Shown: piece by piece, positions 6,037 through 14,295 of the stretch
How the letters are laid out: each line of letters starts with the position of its first letter
How positions within the stretch are numbered: position 1 is the stretch's first letter
Assembly (NCBI GenBank): GCA_944325615.1
Contig: CALVAU010000195.1
Span: forward strand, 1-17,212
DNA length: 17,212 nucleotides
From: Candidatus Gastranaerophilales bacterium
GTDB lineage: Bacteria; Cyanobacteriota; Vampirovibrionia; Gastranaerophilales; Gastranaerophilaceae
Direction: 5' to 3'
Notes under the pieces: generated by a model
Databases searched by the model: none
Seen by the model: the letters and a program-made list of their open reading frames with translations, nothing else
Told to the model about the DNA's origin: nothing
Translations under genes and position numbers: made by a program

Positions 6037-9000
6037 ATGGCTGGACAAGAAACTTTAATTTATATTGACGAAAATGATCAAGTGGATGCTGGAGTAAGTG
6101 CCAACAAATACACAAAAGAAGACATAAGAAATAGAGCATATTACAATACACTCGGTGCAAGACTTGTTAAAAAATTTCTTGCAAACGAAAATGTTGATGT
6201 AACTAATATTTATAACATCCATAATATCCAAAAAGTTTTGGAAGAACTTGATGTATCAGATATCATGCTCAATAACATTCACATTGATGTCCGCGTAGTT
6301 TTTAACGAAAACTTTATCTTTATTCCAAAAAGCCATTTTGAATATGATATTCTTCCCGATATTTACGTTGTACTTTTAATGTCTAATGACAAAAAGTATA
6401 TGAAATTCTTAGGTTTCTTTGAGCCAAAATTAATCAACAAAAATAATCAAAATGAAGAATATTATTTTATTGAAAAAGAAAAACTTTCAACTCCTGAAAA
6501 TCTAAAAACTTTTGTAGAAAATTTCAAAGGTAATACAGCTCAAAAACTTTCAGAATCAGAAACTGATACTTCTGATATGCTTATATTATCATTGATTGAT
6601 CACGATATTTCAGAAAATGATAAAAAACAATTATTAAAAAATCTTGTAAAATCTGCAGAATTAAGAGACAGATTTATTGAATTTGAAAATTTTGAAATGC
6701 TTTCTTATAGAGCAGAGCATTCACCAGAAATAGTAAAAACTACAAATTCAGCAGAAACAACAGAAACACAATATAAAACTGAAGGTATAGAACTCTCTTT
6801 AGACAAAGCAGCTGAAGCAACAGCAGCAGCTTTACAAGAATTCACTTCTGCAAAAATTCAAGAAGAAACGATGAAAGACAAAGCTATCATGAACGGCTTT
6901 AACAATCTTGAAAGAAATCTTCCCGATTTCACACCGGAAAATGCAGATAAAACATTAGATGAATATGAAAACGAATTTATGAATGCAAATCTTGAAGATT
7001 TGACACTTGATGTAGAGAATTTGTCTGAAATAAATTCTGAAGAACAAATATCTTCTGAAGATTCTACATCAAAATTGGAAACAGTTGAGATAGCGCAGGA
7101 AAATAACACTATTACTCCAATAGAAGAATCTGATGCTCCTGTAGAATTCGATTCACTAGCTGAAAATGTAGAAGCTAAAAAAGAAGATTTAACAGAAAAC
7201 TTAGTAGAAGATATTACAGTAAGCCTTGATGAGCTTCCAACTTTAGAGCTATCCAAAGAAAATGTAACAGAAAATAGTCAAGAAATTGTAAATCTGGATG
7301 AAATTGCAGAAGTTTCTTCCGATAAAAAAGAATTAAATGAAGTACAGCAAGAAACAGTTAATTTAGATGAACTAGCTCCTGTTTCACAAGAAGTTGGAAC
7401 TAAAGCAGAAATCCAACAAGAAACAATGAATTTTGACGAGATTGAATCGACTGATAATTCAGAAATTTCAGAACATCTAATGAGTGAACCGGCATTAGAA
7501 TTAGAAAACTTTGAAAATTTAACATTAGATGAAAATACAAATTTAGATAAAACCGAAGAAGAAAACTCTAATCCAGAACTTTTGGTTAGCGAAAATATAG
7601 AAGAATTATCACAAGAACCAGAATTGACTTTAGATATGGATATGCCTTCTGAATTATCTTTAGATGAAGATATGACAATTGATGAGCATATCAACAAAAT
7701 AAATGAACAAGAAGAAGCAAAGAAACAAGTTTCAAATTCTGTTCCTGAAACAAATAAAGATGTGGAATCAGATAATACTATTGCAAATTTAGATGAATTA
7801 TCTATCCCAAATGATGAAATTTCAGGCTTAGACTCACTAGAAAATTTGTCATTAGACAATGAAAACAATTCTACTACGGACACAACAAATCAATCAAATG
7901 AAATAACAGAAGCTGACCAAGAATTAGATCAAATGTTAGCTTTAGAAAATCTAACAGAAGACAGTCTGGTAGATGCGAAAGCTGAAGAGGCAATACCTGT
8001 TGAAAATAATGCTGAAACTCAAGTTGAAGATCCTAACGACATAAATATAAATGATCTTAAAGATTTAGGATTAAATGTAGAAGGTTTAGATACCGAAGAG
8101 TCAACCCCAGGTGATATTAATGCAGGAGATTTAATATCTGAAATTGATGATTTGCTTGGAAGTGAAGAAAATGAAAACAACGCTGAAACAATTAAAAACG
8201 TAGCAACTAATGAAACTACCGATAATAAATTGGAAATGCTTTTTAATTCAAATGAATCAGCTGATGAAGATAATTCAAACGATTTTGAAGAAGACAATCA
8301 CTATATAGACCAAGAAAAAGTTTCAGCACCTGAAAAAGGTAAAAAAGCTATGATAATTGCAGCAGCATTAGTAGCTGTAATTGCAGCAGCTGCCGGTACA
8401 GGCTTATTCTTAAAAAGTAAAAACAGCAGCTCTGATATGTTATCACAAAATCCAATTGGAAACGACAATAGACCAACAAGCAATCCAATTGAACAACCTG
8501 CACCGGATAATACAGATTTAATGACTAATAGCCCAGATAGCAATCCAACAGCAGCACCAAATCCTGCTGACACAATTGTACCACCGGCAGCTCCGGAAGC
8601 TAAACCTCAACAGCCTGCAGTAAAAGAACCTGCTGCAAATCCAAAAACAACAAAAAATAAACCTGCCGATGCAAAATCTGCTCCAGCAAAAGAAGAAGTA
8701 TCCGCACCTAAGCCAAAAGGTACTCCAACACCTTATGTATCAATCAAAAATATAACTTGGGAAGTACCTGATTATCTTTCATACAGTGATAAGGTTAAGA
8801 GATATTTGCAAACTGCAGGTAAAAGCATCAGACTCAGTCTTTCCAGCGATTTACTCTTAGCAAATGAATACGCATATTCTAACCAAGTAAAAGTTGAACT
8901 GAAACTAAAAAAAGATGGGACAGTCATAGATTCTAAAATCACAAAATCCAGTGGATCTGATCAGATAAATAACATTGTGTTACGAACTGTTAATGATACT

Positions 9001-9075
9001 TTAAATGTGGTAAAACCCGCTCCTGGTGAGATTCCTACAGAAAATTTCAAGCTAGGACTTATCATCAATTTTTAA
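6037..9075 (+). CDS. DUF1822-like / acidic-repeat / TonB C-terminal-like transmembrane protein
   Basis: A 1012-residue membrane protein. I use the ATG at 6037: GGGAGG lies eight bases upstream, whereas the longer frame from 5959 has no ribosome-binding site. Parts: residues about 20-200 resemble the cyanobacterial DUF1822 domain (YYNTLGARLVKKFL, then IFIPKSHFEYDILPDIYVVLL and KFLGFFEP); about 230-765 is highly acidic low-complexity sequence with 23-residue repeats (own entry); about 771-791 is a single membrane segment preceded by KGKK; 795-898 is Pro/Ala/Lys-rich, suitable for spanning the periplasm; 900-1012 is a TonB/TolA-type C-terminal domain (VKVELKLKKDGTVIDSKITKSSGS, read as two parts, to FKLGLIINF). 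Topology by the positive-inside rule puts the head and acidic part in the cytoplasm. It starts an operon with a sigma factor and an ATPase. TonB proteins normally have a tiny cytoplasmic part; this arrangement is unusual. Function is inferred only. Confidence 0.85.
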   Translation: MAGQETLIYIDENDQVDAGVSANKYTKEDIRNRAYYNTLGARLVKKFLANENVDVTNIYNIHNIQKVLEELDVSDIMLNNIHIDVRVVFNENFIFIPKSHFEYDILPDIYVVLLMSNDKKYMKFLGFFEPKLINKNNQNEEYYFIEKEKLSTPENLKTFVENFKGNTAQKLSESETDTSDMLILSLIDHDISENDKKQLLKNLVKSAELRDRFIEFENFEMLSYRAEHSPEIVKTTNSAETTETQYKTEGIELSLDKAAEATAAALQEFTSAKIQEETMKDKAIMNGFNNLERNLPDFTPENADKTLDEYENEFMNANLEDLTLDVENLSEINSEEQISSEDSTSKLETVEIAQENNTITPIEESDAPVEFDSLAENVEAKKEDLTENLVEDITVSLDELPTLELSKENVTENSQEIVNLDEIAEVSSDKKELNEVQQETVNLDELAPVSQEVGTKAEIQQETMNFDEIESTDNSEISEHLMSEPALELENFENLTLDENTNLDKTEEENSNPELLVSENIEELSQEPELTLDMDMPSELSLDEDMTIDEHINKINEQEEAKKQVSNSVPETNKDVESDNTIANLDELSIPNDEISGLDSLENLSLDNENNSTTDTTNQSNEITEADQELDQMLALENLTEDSLVDAKAEEAIPVENNAETQVEDPNDININDLKDLGLNVEGLDTEESTPGDINAGDLISEIDDLLGSEENENNAETIKNVATNETTDNKLEMLFNSNESADEDNSNDFEEDNHYIDQEKVSAPEKGKKAMIIAAALVAVIAAAAGTGLFLKSKNSSSDMLSQNPIGNDNRPTSNPIEQPAPDNTDLMTNSPDSNPTAAPNPADTIVPPAAPEAKPQQPAVKEPAANPKTTKNKPADAKSAPAKEEVSAPKPKGTPTPYVSIKNITWEVPDYLSYSDKVKRYLQTAGKSIRLSLSSDLLLANEYAYSNQVKVELKLKKDGTVIDSKITKSSGSDQINNIVLRTVNDTLNVVKPAPGEIPTENFKLGLIINF
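7141..7485 (+). repeat. Five 23-residue (69-base) acidic repeats in the large membrane protein
   Basis: Units begin at 7141, 7210, 7279, 7348 and 7417, exactly 69 bases apart and in frame. The core reads SLDELPTL, NLDEIAEVS, NLDELAPVS and NFDEIESTD in units two to five; the first unit is weak (FDSLAEN). The DNA has diverged much more than the register, so selection seems to keep the protein motif and its spacing. Looser LTLDEN and LSLDED copies continue downstream to about 7680. Confidence 0.75.
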
Positions 9076-9077
9076 TT

Positions 9078-9087
9078 ATGATATAAT
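9078..9087 (+). promoter_or_regulatory. Extended -10 promoter in front of the sigma-factor gene
   Basis: TG at 9079-9080, one base, then a perfect TATAAT at 9082-9087, starting two bases after the upstream stop codon. Expected transcription start is about 9094, leaving a 20-base leader that contains AAAGGA. It would let the sigma factor and ATPase be transcribed apart from the membrane protein. The ten bases are identical to those in front of hemW. Confidence 0.6.
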
Positions 9088-9114
9088 ACTATTATTGTAA
9101 AGGATTATTGTATA

Positions 9115-9693
9115 GTGGAATTTACACAAGATAAGATAGATTTAATAGAGAGAATTATAAAAAACGACCGAAAGTTTGCAAACAATGAAGATTTGTATGA
9201 AGATTTCTTCAATGAAACTTGTAAACGGTCATTGAATATTGTAAAAACAATCACATCAGATGTAACGTTGGAAGCTTATCTTAAAAAGATTGCCACAACA
9301 TCTATATTGAATGTGCTAAAAGATTCCGGCAGATTACGTCGTACCAGAGAAGGATTTACCCCAACAAAGGAAATCTCAATAGAACAAATTCATGAAGAAT
9401 CAAACCAAAACAGCAATATATATGCAAATACAAAAATAATTTATGAAACAGCTGATATCAAAGATACACCTGAAGATGTTTTGTTGAAAAAAGAGATTTT
9501 GCAGCACGTAATAAACTCTTTAGAAAAAATAAATAACGAAGATCCTGATAAAAAGTATTTACAAATCTTTAAATTGCGTTATGATAGTGGTATGACACAA
9601 AAAGAAATTGCGTCAGAAATGAATCTGTCGCAATCGGAAGTTTCAAAGCGATTGTTCAAACTTATGGAAAAGATTAAACAAGCGTTTAACTAA
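9115..9693 (+). CDS. Sigma-70 family (ECF-like) RNA polymerase sigma factor
   Basis: A 192-residue two-domain sigma factor. Region 2 covers about residues 24-78 (DLYEDFFNETCKRSLNIV, then LEAYLKKIATTSILNVLKDS and GRLRR), the part that binds the core enzyme and melts the -10. Region 4 covers about 130-190 and ends in a clear helix-turn-helix (GMTQKEIASEMNLSQSEVSKRL) that reads the -35. Regions 1 and 3 are absent, as in ECF factors; the linker of about 50 residues between domains is Asn/Ile/Glu-rich. The start is a GTG with AAAGG at 9099-9103, eleven bases upstream. It is the middle gene of the operon: 40 bases after the membrane protein and 14 before the ATPase. No dedicated anti-sigma factor is recognisable, so either neighbour is a candidate controller. 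Confidence 0.85.
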   Translation: MEFTQDKIDLIERIIKNDRKFANNEDLYEDFFNETCKRSLNIVKTITSDVTLEAYLKKIATTSILNVLKDSGRLRRTREGFTPTKEISIEQIHEESNQNSNIYANTKIIYETADIKDTPEDVLLKKEILQHVINSLEKINNEDPDKKYLQIFKLRYDSGMTQKEIASEMNLSQSEVSKRLFKLMEKIKQAFN

Positions 9694-9707
9694 TCAGGAT
9701 TTAAAAT

Positions 9708-12686
9708 ATGAAATGTCCTATTTGCAAAAAAACGATTCCGGACAATGCATTAAAATGTCCTTATTGCAAAACCCGAACCGGATTAGTTTGTAAAAATTGC
9801 AACACAATAAACTCAATTTTTGATTTAGTTTGTAAAAATTGCGGTCAAGAAATTTTAAAAATTTGTCCGCAATGTAAGAGTGTGAATTTTCCAAACGCTT
9901 TGAACTGTAGAAAATGTAAATATCCATTTCCTCAAAAAGAAGAAAAAAACAAACAACCTAATCTTTTTGAATTTGCATCCCAAAATCTTGTGGCACAACA
10001 AAGCGCAAAAAACATTCTTGTAAAAAGTATCCTATCCGATACAAAGAAAATAATGTCAATAAGCGGCCCTCAGGGTACTGGAAAAACTCTTGTTATTTCA
10101 CATGTAATGCAAGAATTAAAAGAAAAACATTACATCTGGTTTTACGGAAATTGTACTCCAATCTCACAATTAACCCCAGGCGGACTTGTTCAAGATATTA
10201 TCCTAAATCTCTTTAACCTGCCAAACTTTTGTATTAACAACAACAAATTCAGAAAAGATGCTTCAAAATATTTTCAAAACGAATTTCCATACCTAAATGT
10301 CGAAGAAGTAAATGACCTTTTGAACTTTTTATATCCGACTAAAAACGGTACTTTTGAAACTATTCTTGCAAATAAAACAAGACATTTTGAACTGTTGCAT
10401 AAGATTTTCGATAAAATTATTCAATACAGCAAATTTGTAATTGTAGTTAATAATTTTGAAAACATAGACGGCTTTTCTTATGAATTTTTAAATAATTTTA
10501 TAAAAAAAGATTATATATTTTCAGACTTAAAAATAATAATTGCTTATAACGAACACAAACCTGTCAAAGGATTTTTCTATCTGCCGGATGAAAAATCAGA
10601 AAATATATACACTGATGTCTATCTTGCACCATTAGATGCGAAACAAATGTTTGTATTCACTGATGCAAAAGAAAGCGAAGAAGACTTCCCAAAAATTGAA
10701 GATTCTATAAAACGTAAACTATTTATGCAAAGCAACGGGAATCCGGCATTCTTGGAACAGGCACTCGAATTATATAAAGAGAGTGCAAAAACTCATAATG
10801 CAAATTTTGTAATTCCGCAAACATATACTGAAATTATTAACAGAAGATTATCAATTCTAAAAGATACAAATTCAAAAGCATACTTCACTCTTGTAGGTTG
10901 TGCTGTACTTGGTGAAAAAATAAACTTGAATCTAATAAAACAAATATTTGAATTCAGAGATGAAGATTTCAGTGATGTCATTGCATACTTGCAGCAAAAA
11001 AGTTTCATAGAACCGCTCAATGACATCTATTACAGATTTAAAAGCTTATATCTTTGGGAAACAATTGTAAAAGCTGTAAAAAATGATGATAAATTTGAAG
11101 AAATTAATAAGAAAATTTTCTCATCTTTAACAGGTTTTACAATGAATTCAACAGCAATTTTAGGTATCATTGCACAAAACCTTAAACACCCAAAACTTGC
11201 TCTTGATATATGGACAAAAAATACAAGAATTGCCTCTTATGTCGGAGATACAAACTTATATGCAATTTCGCAAAAACAATGTCTTGCATTGATAAATGAA
11301 CTTGATGATACAGAAACTCTTAAGACAAGATACAACATTTGCGAAAGACTCGGAAAACTTCTTGCAGATTTCAATCCTCAAGAAGCAATGGATTATCTGC
11401 CAGATGCAATTTCAAATGCTCAAAGCATAGGCGATACCCCAAGGGAAATTGAACTTTTGGGATATATGTCCAGCTGCTGCCGCAAAACTGGAAATTATTT
11501 CGGTGAAGTTGAATGCGTTGATGCCGTATTAGAGAAAATGCGGCCTGAACAAAATTTTGAAACCGCATTGGTAAAATCAACAAAACTCAATGCCTTATTA
11601 AATATCGGAAATTGCGGTCAAATTATCAATATGATAGACAATGAAATTATGCCTGCATTTGATGAATTTTTAAGCAAAAGCGAACCTCATCCGACAATTC
11701 CGATGGATTTGGTGTTTGAGACTTGGGTAAAAACTTACCTAATACTTGCAAATGCGCTTGTAATGCAAGGAAATAACCGTGCGTTTGAAATTTTAACTAT
11801 TTTATTTGACATCATAGAACGCAATCATATTCAAGATGACAATCTGCTTTGTAAAATAAGGATTTCGCTTGCACTTGCAAACACTATGAAAGGTGATATT
11901 CCAGAATCTGAAAAAATGCTTGAAGAAATTCATAAATCATCTCAATCGCAAACACTTGATAATGAATGCGTTATTAAATGGAATTTTGTAAATATTTTGA
12001 ATAATATTTTCAGAAAAAGATATAGCGGGCTTCAAGAAGATTTATTCCAAATAGTAACTTATGCGAATAATAACGGGGATAATTTTACAAAAAATATTCT
12101 CAAATCTCTTCTTGGAATAATATTCCGCAACAATGACCAGACAAATCAGGCAATGGATATATACAACGATCAGATTGCTTATTTTTCAAAAGAAAAAATG
12201 GCTTTAGGAGCATTGTTGACATGGTATTTGATTGCAGACGCAACACTTGTAACAGAAGGACCGCAACAAGCTCATGACATAGCATCTCAAGCACTTCAAG
12301 TTGCACAAAACCCTAAAATAAATAACCATTTCTTTGCAATATTACTGCAAATGGTAATGGCAAAAGCCTGCATCGGACTATCAGATTTTGAAAGTGCAAA
12401 AATCAATTTAGAAAATGCAATAATAACCGCACGCCAATATGGACTTAATGATTTATTATCAAGACTTTATCTTCAGTATGGACAATATTTCCAAGAACTC
12501 GGGCTTATCAAATCTCAAAAACAAAAAGATTATCTCAACGGCGCTGTAAAAATGTATGAAAAAGCTTCTGAAATAGTAAAAACAATAACAAAAAATAACT
12601 GCATTCACCTCGAAATCCAAAAAGCAAAAGCCGTTTTAAGAACATTCTGTCAGCTAAATAAAATTTCGATAGAACTCAAAAAATAA
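9708..12686 (+). CDS. Zinc-ribbon / P-loop ATPase / TPR signalling protein (AAA_16 or STAND-like)
   Basis: A 992-residue, probably cytoplasmic protein. Residues 3-70 hold six CxxC knuckles (C3/C6, C17/C20, C28/C31, C42/C45, C53/C56, C67/C70), enough for three zinc ribbons. A P-loop GPQGTGKT lies at 120-127. The Walker B-like strand at 243-249 reads FVIVVNN, with Asn248-Asn249 where Asp is expected. The segment at about 380-450 (LVGCAVLGEKINLNLIKQIF to YYRFKSLYLWETI) matches the winged-helix region that follows the NTPase in AAA_16/STAND proteins. From about 480 to the end are helical TPR-like repeats. There is no output domain such as a LuxR HTH or cyclase, so it probably works by binding partners. 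AGGA at 9697-9700 precedes the ATG; the gene follows the sigma factor by 14 bases. Role inferred from context only. Confidence 0.82.
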   Translation: MKCPICKKTIPDNALKCPYCKTRTGLVCKNCNTINSIFDLVCKNCGQEILKICPQCKSVNFPNALNCRKCKYPFPQKEEKNKQPNLFEFASQNLVAQQSAKNILVKSILSDTKKIMSISGPQGTGKTLVISHVMQELKEKHYIWFYGNCTPISQLTPGGLVQDIILNLFNLPNFCINNNKFRKDASKYFQNEFPYLNVEEVNDLLNFLYPTKNGTFETILANKTRHFELLHKIFDKIIQYSKFVIVVNNFENIDGFSYEFLNNFIKKDYIFSDLKIIIAYNEHKPVKGFFYLPDEKSENIYTDVYLAPLDAKQMFVFTDAKESEEDFPKIEDSIKRKLFMQSNGNPAFLEQALELYKESAKTHNANFVIPQTYTEIINRRLSILKDTNSKAYFTLVGCAVLGEKINLNLIKQIFEFRDEDFSDVIAYLQQKSFIEPLNDIYYRFKSLYLWETIVKAVKNDDKFEEINKKIFSSLTGFTMNSTAILGIIAQNLKHPKLALDIWTKNTRIASYVGDTNLYAISQKQCLALINELDDTETLKTRYNICERLGKLLADFNPQEAMDYLPDAISNAQSIGDTPREIELLGYMSSCCRKTGNYFGEVECVDAVLEKMRPEQNFETALVKSTKLNALLNIGNCGQIINMIDNEIMPAFDEFLSKSEPHPTIPMDLVFETWVKTYLILANALVMQGNNRAFEILTILFDIIERNHIQDDNLLCKIRISLALANTMKGDIPESEKMLEEIHKSSQSQTLDNECVIKWNFVNILNNIFRKRYSGLQEDLFQIVTYANNNGDNFTKNILKSLLGIIFRNNDQTNQAMDIYNDQIAYFSKEKMALGALLTWYLIADATLVTEGPQQAHDIASQALQVAQNPKINNHFFAILLQMVMAKACIGLSDFESAKINLENAIITARQYGLNDLLSRLYLQYGQYFQELGLIKSQKQKDYLNGAVKMYEKASEIVKTITKNNCIHLEIQKAKAVLRTFCQLNKISIELKK

Positions 12687-12694
12687 ATCTTAAA

Positions 12695-12717
12695 AAAGCT
12701 TTAAAATGTAAAGCTTT
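12695..12717 (+). terminator. Weak hairpin after the ATPase gene
   Basis: AAAGCTTTA (12695-12703) and TAAAGCTTT (12709-12717) pair around AAATG. The stem has few G-C pairs and only a short T tract follows, so it is a weak terminator at best. It is the only hairpin in the 89-base gap before gatA. Confidence 0.35.
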
Positions 12718-12775
12718 ACTTGCTAAAGTACTGTTTTTGTCATACCATAATTTCATAAGAATTTAAGGAGAAATT

Positions 12776-14239
12776 ATGAACGAGGTTTTAAAGAAATCAG
12801 CAGCCGAACAAAGCAGAGCTTTGAAAAATAAAGAAATTTCAGCCGTTGAATTGACTAATGCGGCTTTTGAAAGAATAGACGAACTTGATGAAAAATTAGG
12901 TGCATTTAACTCTTTGACAAAAGAAGCTGCACTTGAAACTGCAAAAAAAGTTGATGAAAAAATTGCAAAAGGTGAAGAATTACCGCTTTTGGCAGGTATT
13001 CCTCTAGCTCTAAAAGATAATATGAATATGAAAGGTTCTAAAACAACTGCATCAAGCAAAATTTTAGAAAACTTCGTATCACCTTTTAACGCAACAGTTA
13101 CAGAAAAACTTTTAAATAATTTGGTACCGATTGTAGGTAAAGCTAATTTGGATGAATTTGCGATGGGCTCTTCAAATGAAAATTCAGCATTCAAAAAAGT
13201 TCATAACCCATGGGATTTGAAAAAAGTTCCGGGCGGTTCATCAGGCGGCTCTGCAGCAAGCGTATCCTCTTGTGAAGCAACTCTAGCATTAGGATCTGAC
13301 ACTGGTGGTTCTATAAGACTTCCTGCTTCATTCTGCGGAATCGTTGGTATGAAACCTACTTACGGTAGAGTATCAAGATACGGTCTAATTGCATTTGCAT
13401 CATCACTTGATCAAATCGGACCATTTGCAAGAACTGTCGAAGATGCAGCAAATCTTTTGGAAGTAATTTCAGGACATGATCCTAAAGACAGTACTTCTTT
13501 AAATCTTCCTGTTGAACATTACGCCTCAGACTTGAATAAAGATATCAAAGGAATGAGAGTCGGCGTAATTAAAGAACTTATGACAGAAGGCCTCTCAGAA
13601 GATGTTGCAAAAGCGATGGAAAAAGCTATCGAAGATTATAAAAAATTAGGTGCAGAAATCGTAGAAATATCTTTACCGAATTTGAAACATTCAATCGGAA
13701 TTTATTACATTCTTGCAACAGCAGAATGTTCAGCAAACCTTGCAAGATTTGACGGTGTTAAATACGGATACAGAACACCTGAAGCTAAAAACTTAATGGA
13801 AATGTACACAAAAACTCGTGCTGAAGGTTTTGGTCCGGAAGTAAAACGCCGTATAATGCTAGGAACTTATGCATTGTCATCAGGATATTATGATGCTTAT
13901 TACAAAAAAGCTCAACAAATGAGAGCGTTAGTAACTCAAGACTTTGTTGAAGCATTCAAAAAAGCAGATGTCTTAATTTCACCAACATGCCCGAATACAG
14001 CATTTGAACTCGGTGCAAAATCAAGCGATCCTCTTGCAATGTACTTGACAGATATTGCAACAATCTCTGCAAACTTGGCAGGTATTCCTGGTATGAGTAT
14101 TCCTGCAGGATTTGACAAAGACGGTATGCCAATCGGATTACAAATCCTAGCTCCACAACTTCAAGAAAAGAGATTGTTCAATGCAGCTCACAAATTTGAA
14201 AGAGCTAATGATTACTATTTACAATTAGCAAAAATATAG
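12776..14239 (+). CDS. gatA: Glutamyl/aspartyl-tRNA amidotransferase subunit A
   Basis: A 487-residue amidase-signature protein of normal GatA length. GatA releases ammonia from glutamine and passes it to GatB, which converts Glu-tRNA(Gln) or Asp-tRNA(Asn) to the amidated form. The Ser-cisSer-Lys triad is present: K80 in LALKDN, S155 in PGGSSGGSAA and nucleophile S179 in GSDTGGSIRLPA. Other family blocks are AGIPLALKDNM, MKPTYGRVSRYGL and IPGMSIPAGFD. The start has AAGGAG at 12765-12770, five bases before the ATG. Upstream only a weak promoter-like pair (TTGCTA at 12720, TACCAT at 12743) is visible. gatB and gatC are not adjacent, so the genes are split in this genome. A strong terminator follows. 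Confidence 0.97.
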   Translation: MNEVLKKSAAEQSRALKNKEISAVELTNAAFERIDELDEKLGAFNSLTKEAALETAKKVDEKIAKGEELPLLAGIPLALKDNMNMKGSKTTASSKILENFVSPFNATVTEKLLNNLVPIVGKANLDEFAMGSSNENSAFKKVHNPWDLKKVPGGSSGGSAASVSSCEATLALGSDTGGSIRLPASFCGIVGMKPTYGRVSRYGLIAFASSLDQIGPFARTVEDAANLLEVISGHDPKDSTSLNLPVEHYASDLNKDIKGMRVGVIKELMTEGLSEDVAKAMEKAIEDYKKLGAEIVEISLPNLKHSIGIYYILATAECSANLARFDGVKYGYRTPEAKNLMEMYTKTRAEGFGPEVKRRIMLGTYALSSGYYDAYYKKAQQMRALVTQDFVEAFKKADVLISPTCPNTAFELGAKSSDPLAMYLTDIATISANLAGIPGMSIPAGFDKDGMPIGLQILAPQLQEKRLFNAAHKFERANDYYLQLAKI

Positions 14240-14265
14240 TTAATAAAATAATACAAATAAATACT

Positions 14266-14295
14266 AAAAAAGGCGTTTTAAAAAACGCCTTTTTT
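14266..14295. terminator. Bidirectional intrinsic terminator between gatA and the convergent membrane-protein gene
   Basis: AAAAAAGGCGTTTT (14266-14279) pairs with AAAACGCCTTTTTT (14282-14295), with T runs in both directions. The stop codon of the minus-strand gene (14295-14297) overlaps its right edge, so one element serves both converging genes. Confidence 0.9.

Noticed and set aside
7141..7485. Tandem DNA repeat or CRISPR-like array
   Set aside because: The 69-base periodicity is in the encoded protein; the DNA units are too different, have no spacers and stay in frame.
6858..8573. Long Ser/Phe/Val-rich open frames on the minus strand opposite the acidic region
   Set aside because: They are the complement of GAA/GAT/TTA-rich coding sequence, have no ribosome-binding sites and resemble no protein.
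12737..12765. TTGTCA at 12737 as the -35 box of a gatA promoter
   Set aside because: No acceptable -10 lies 16-18 bases downstream; the position falls next to the ribosome-binding site.
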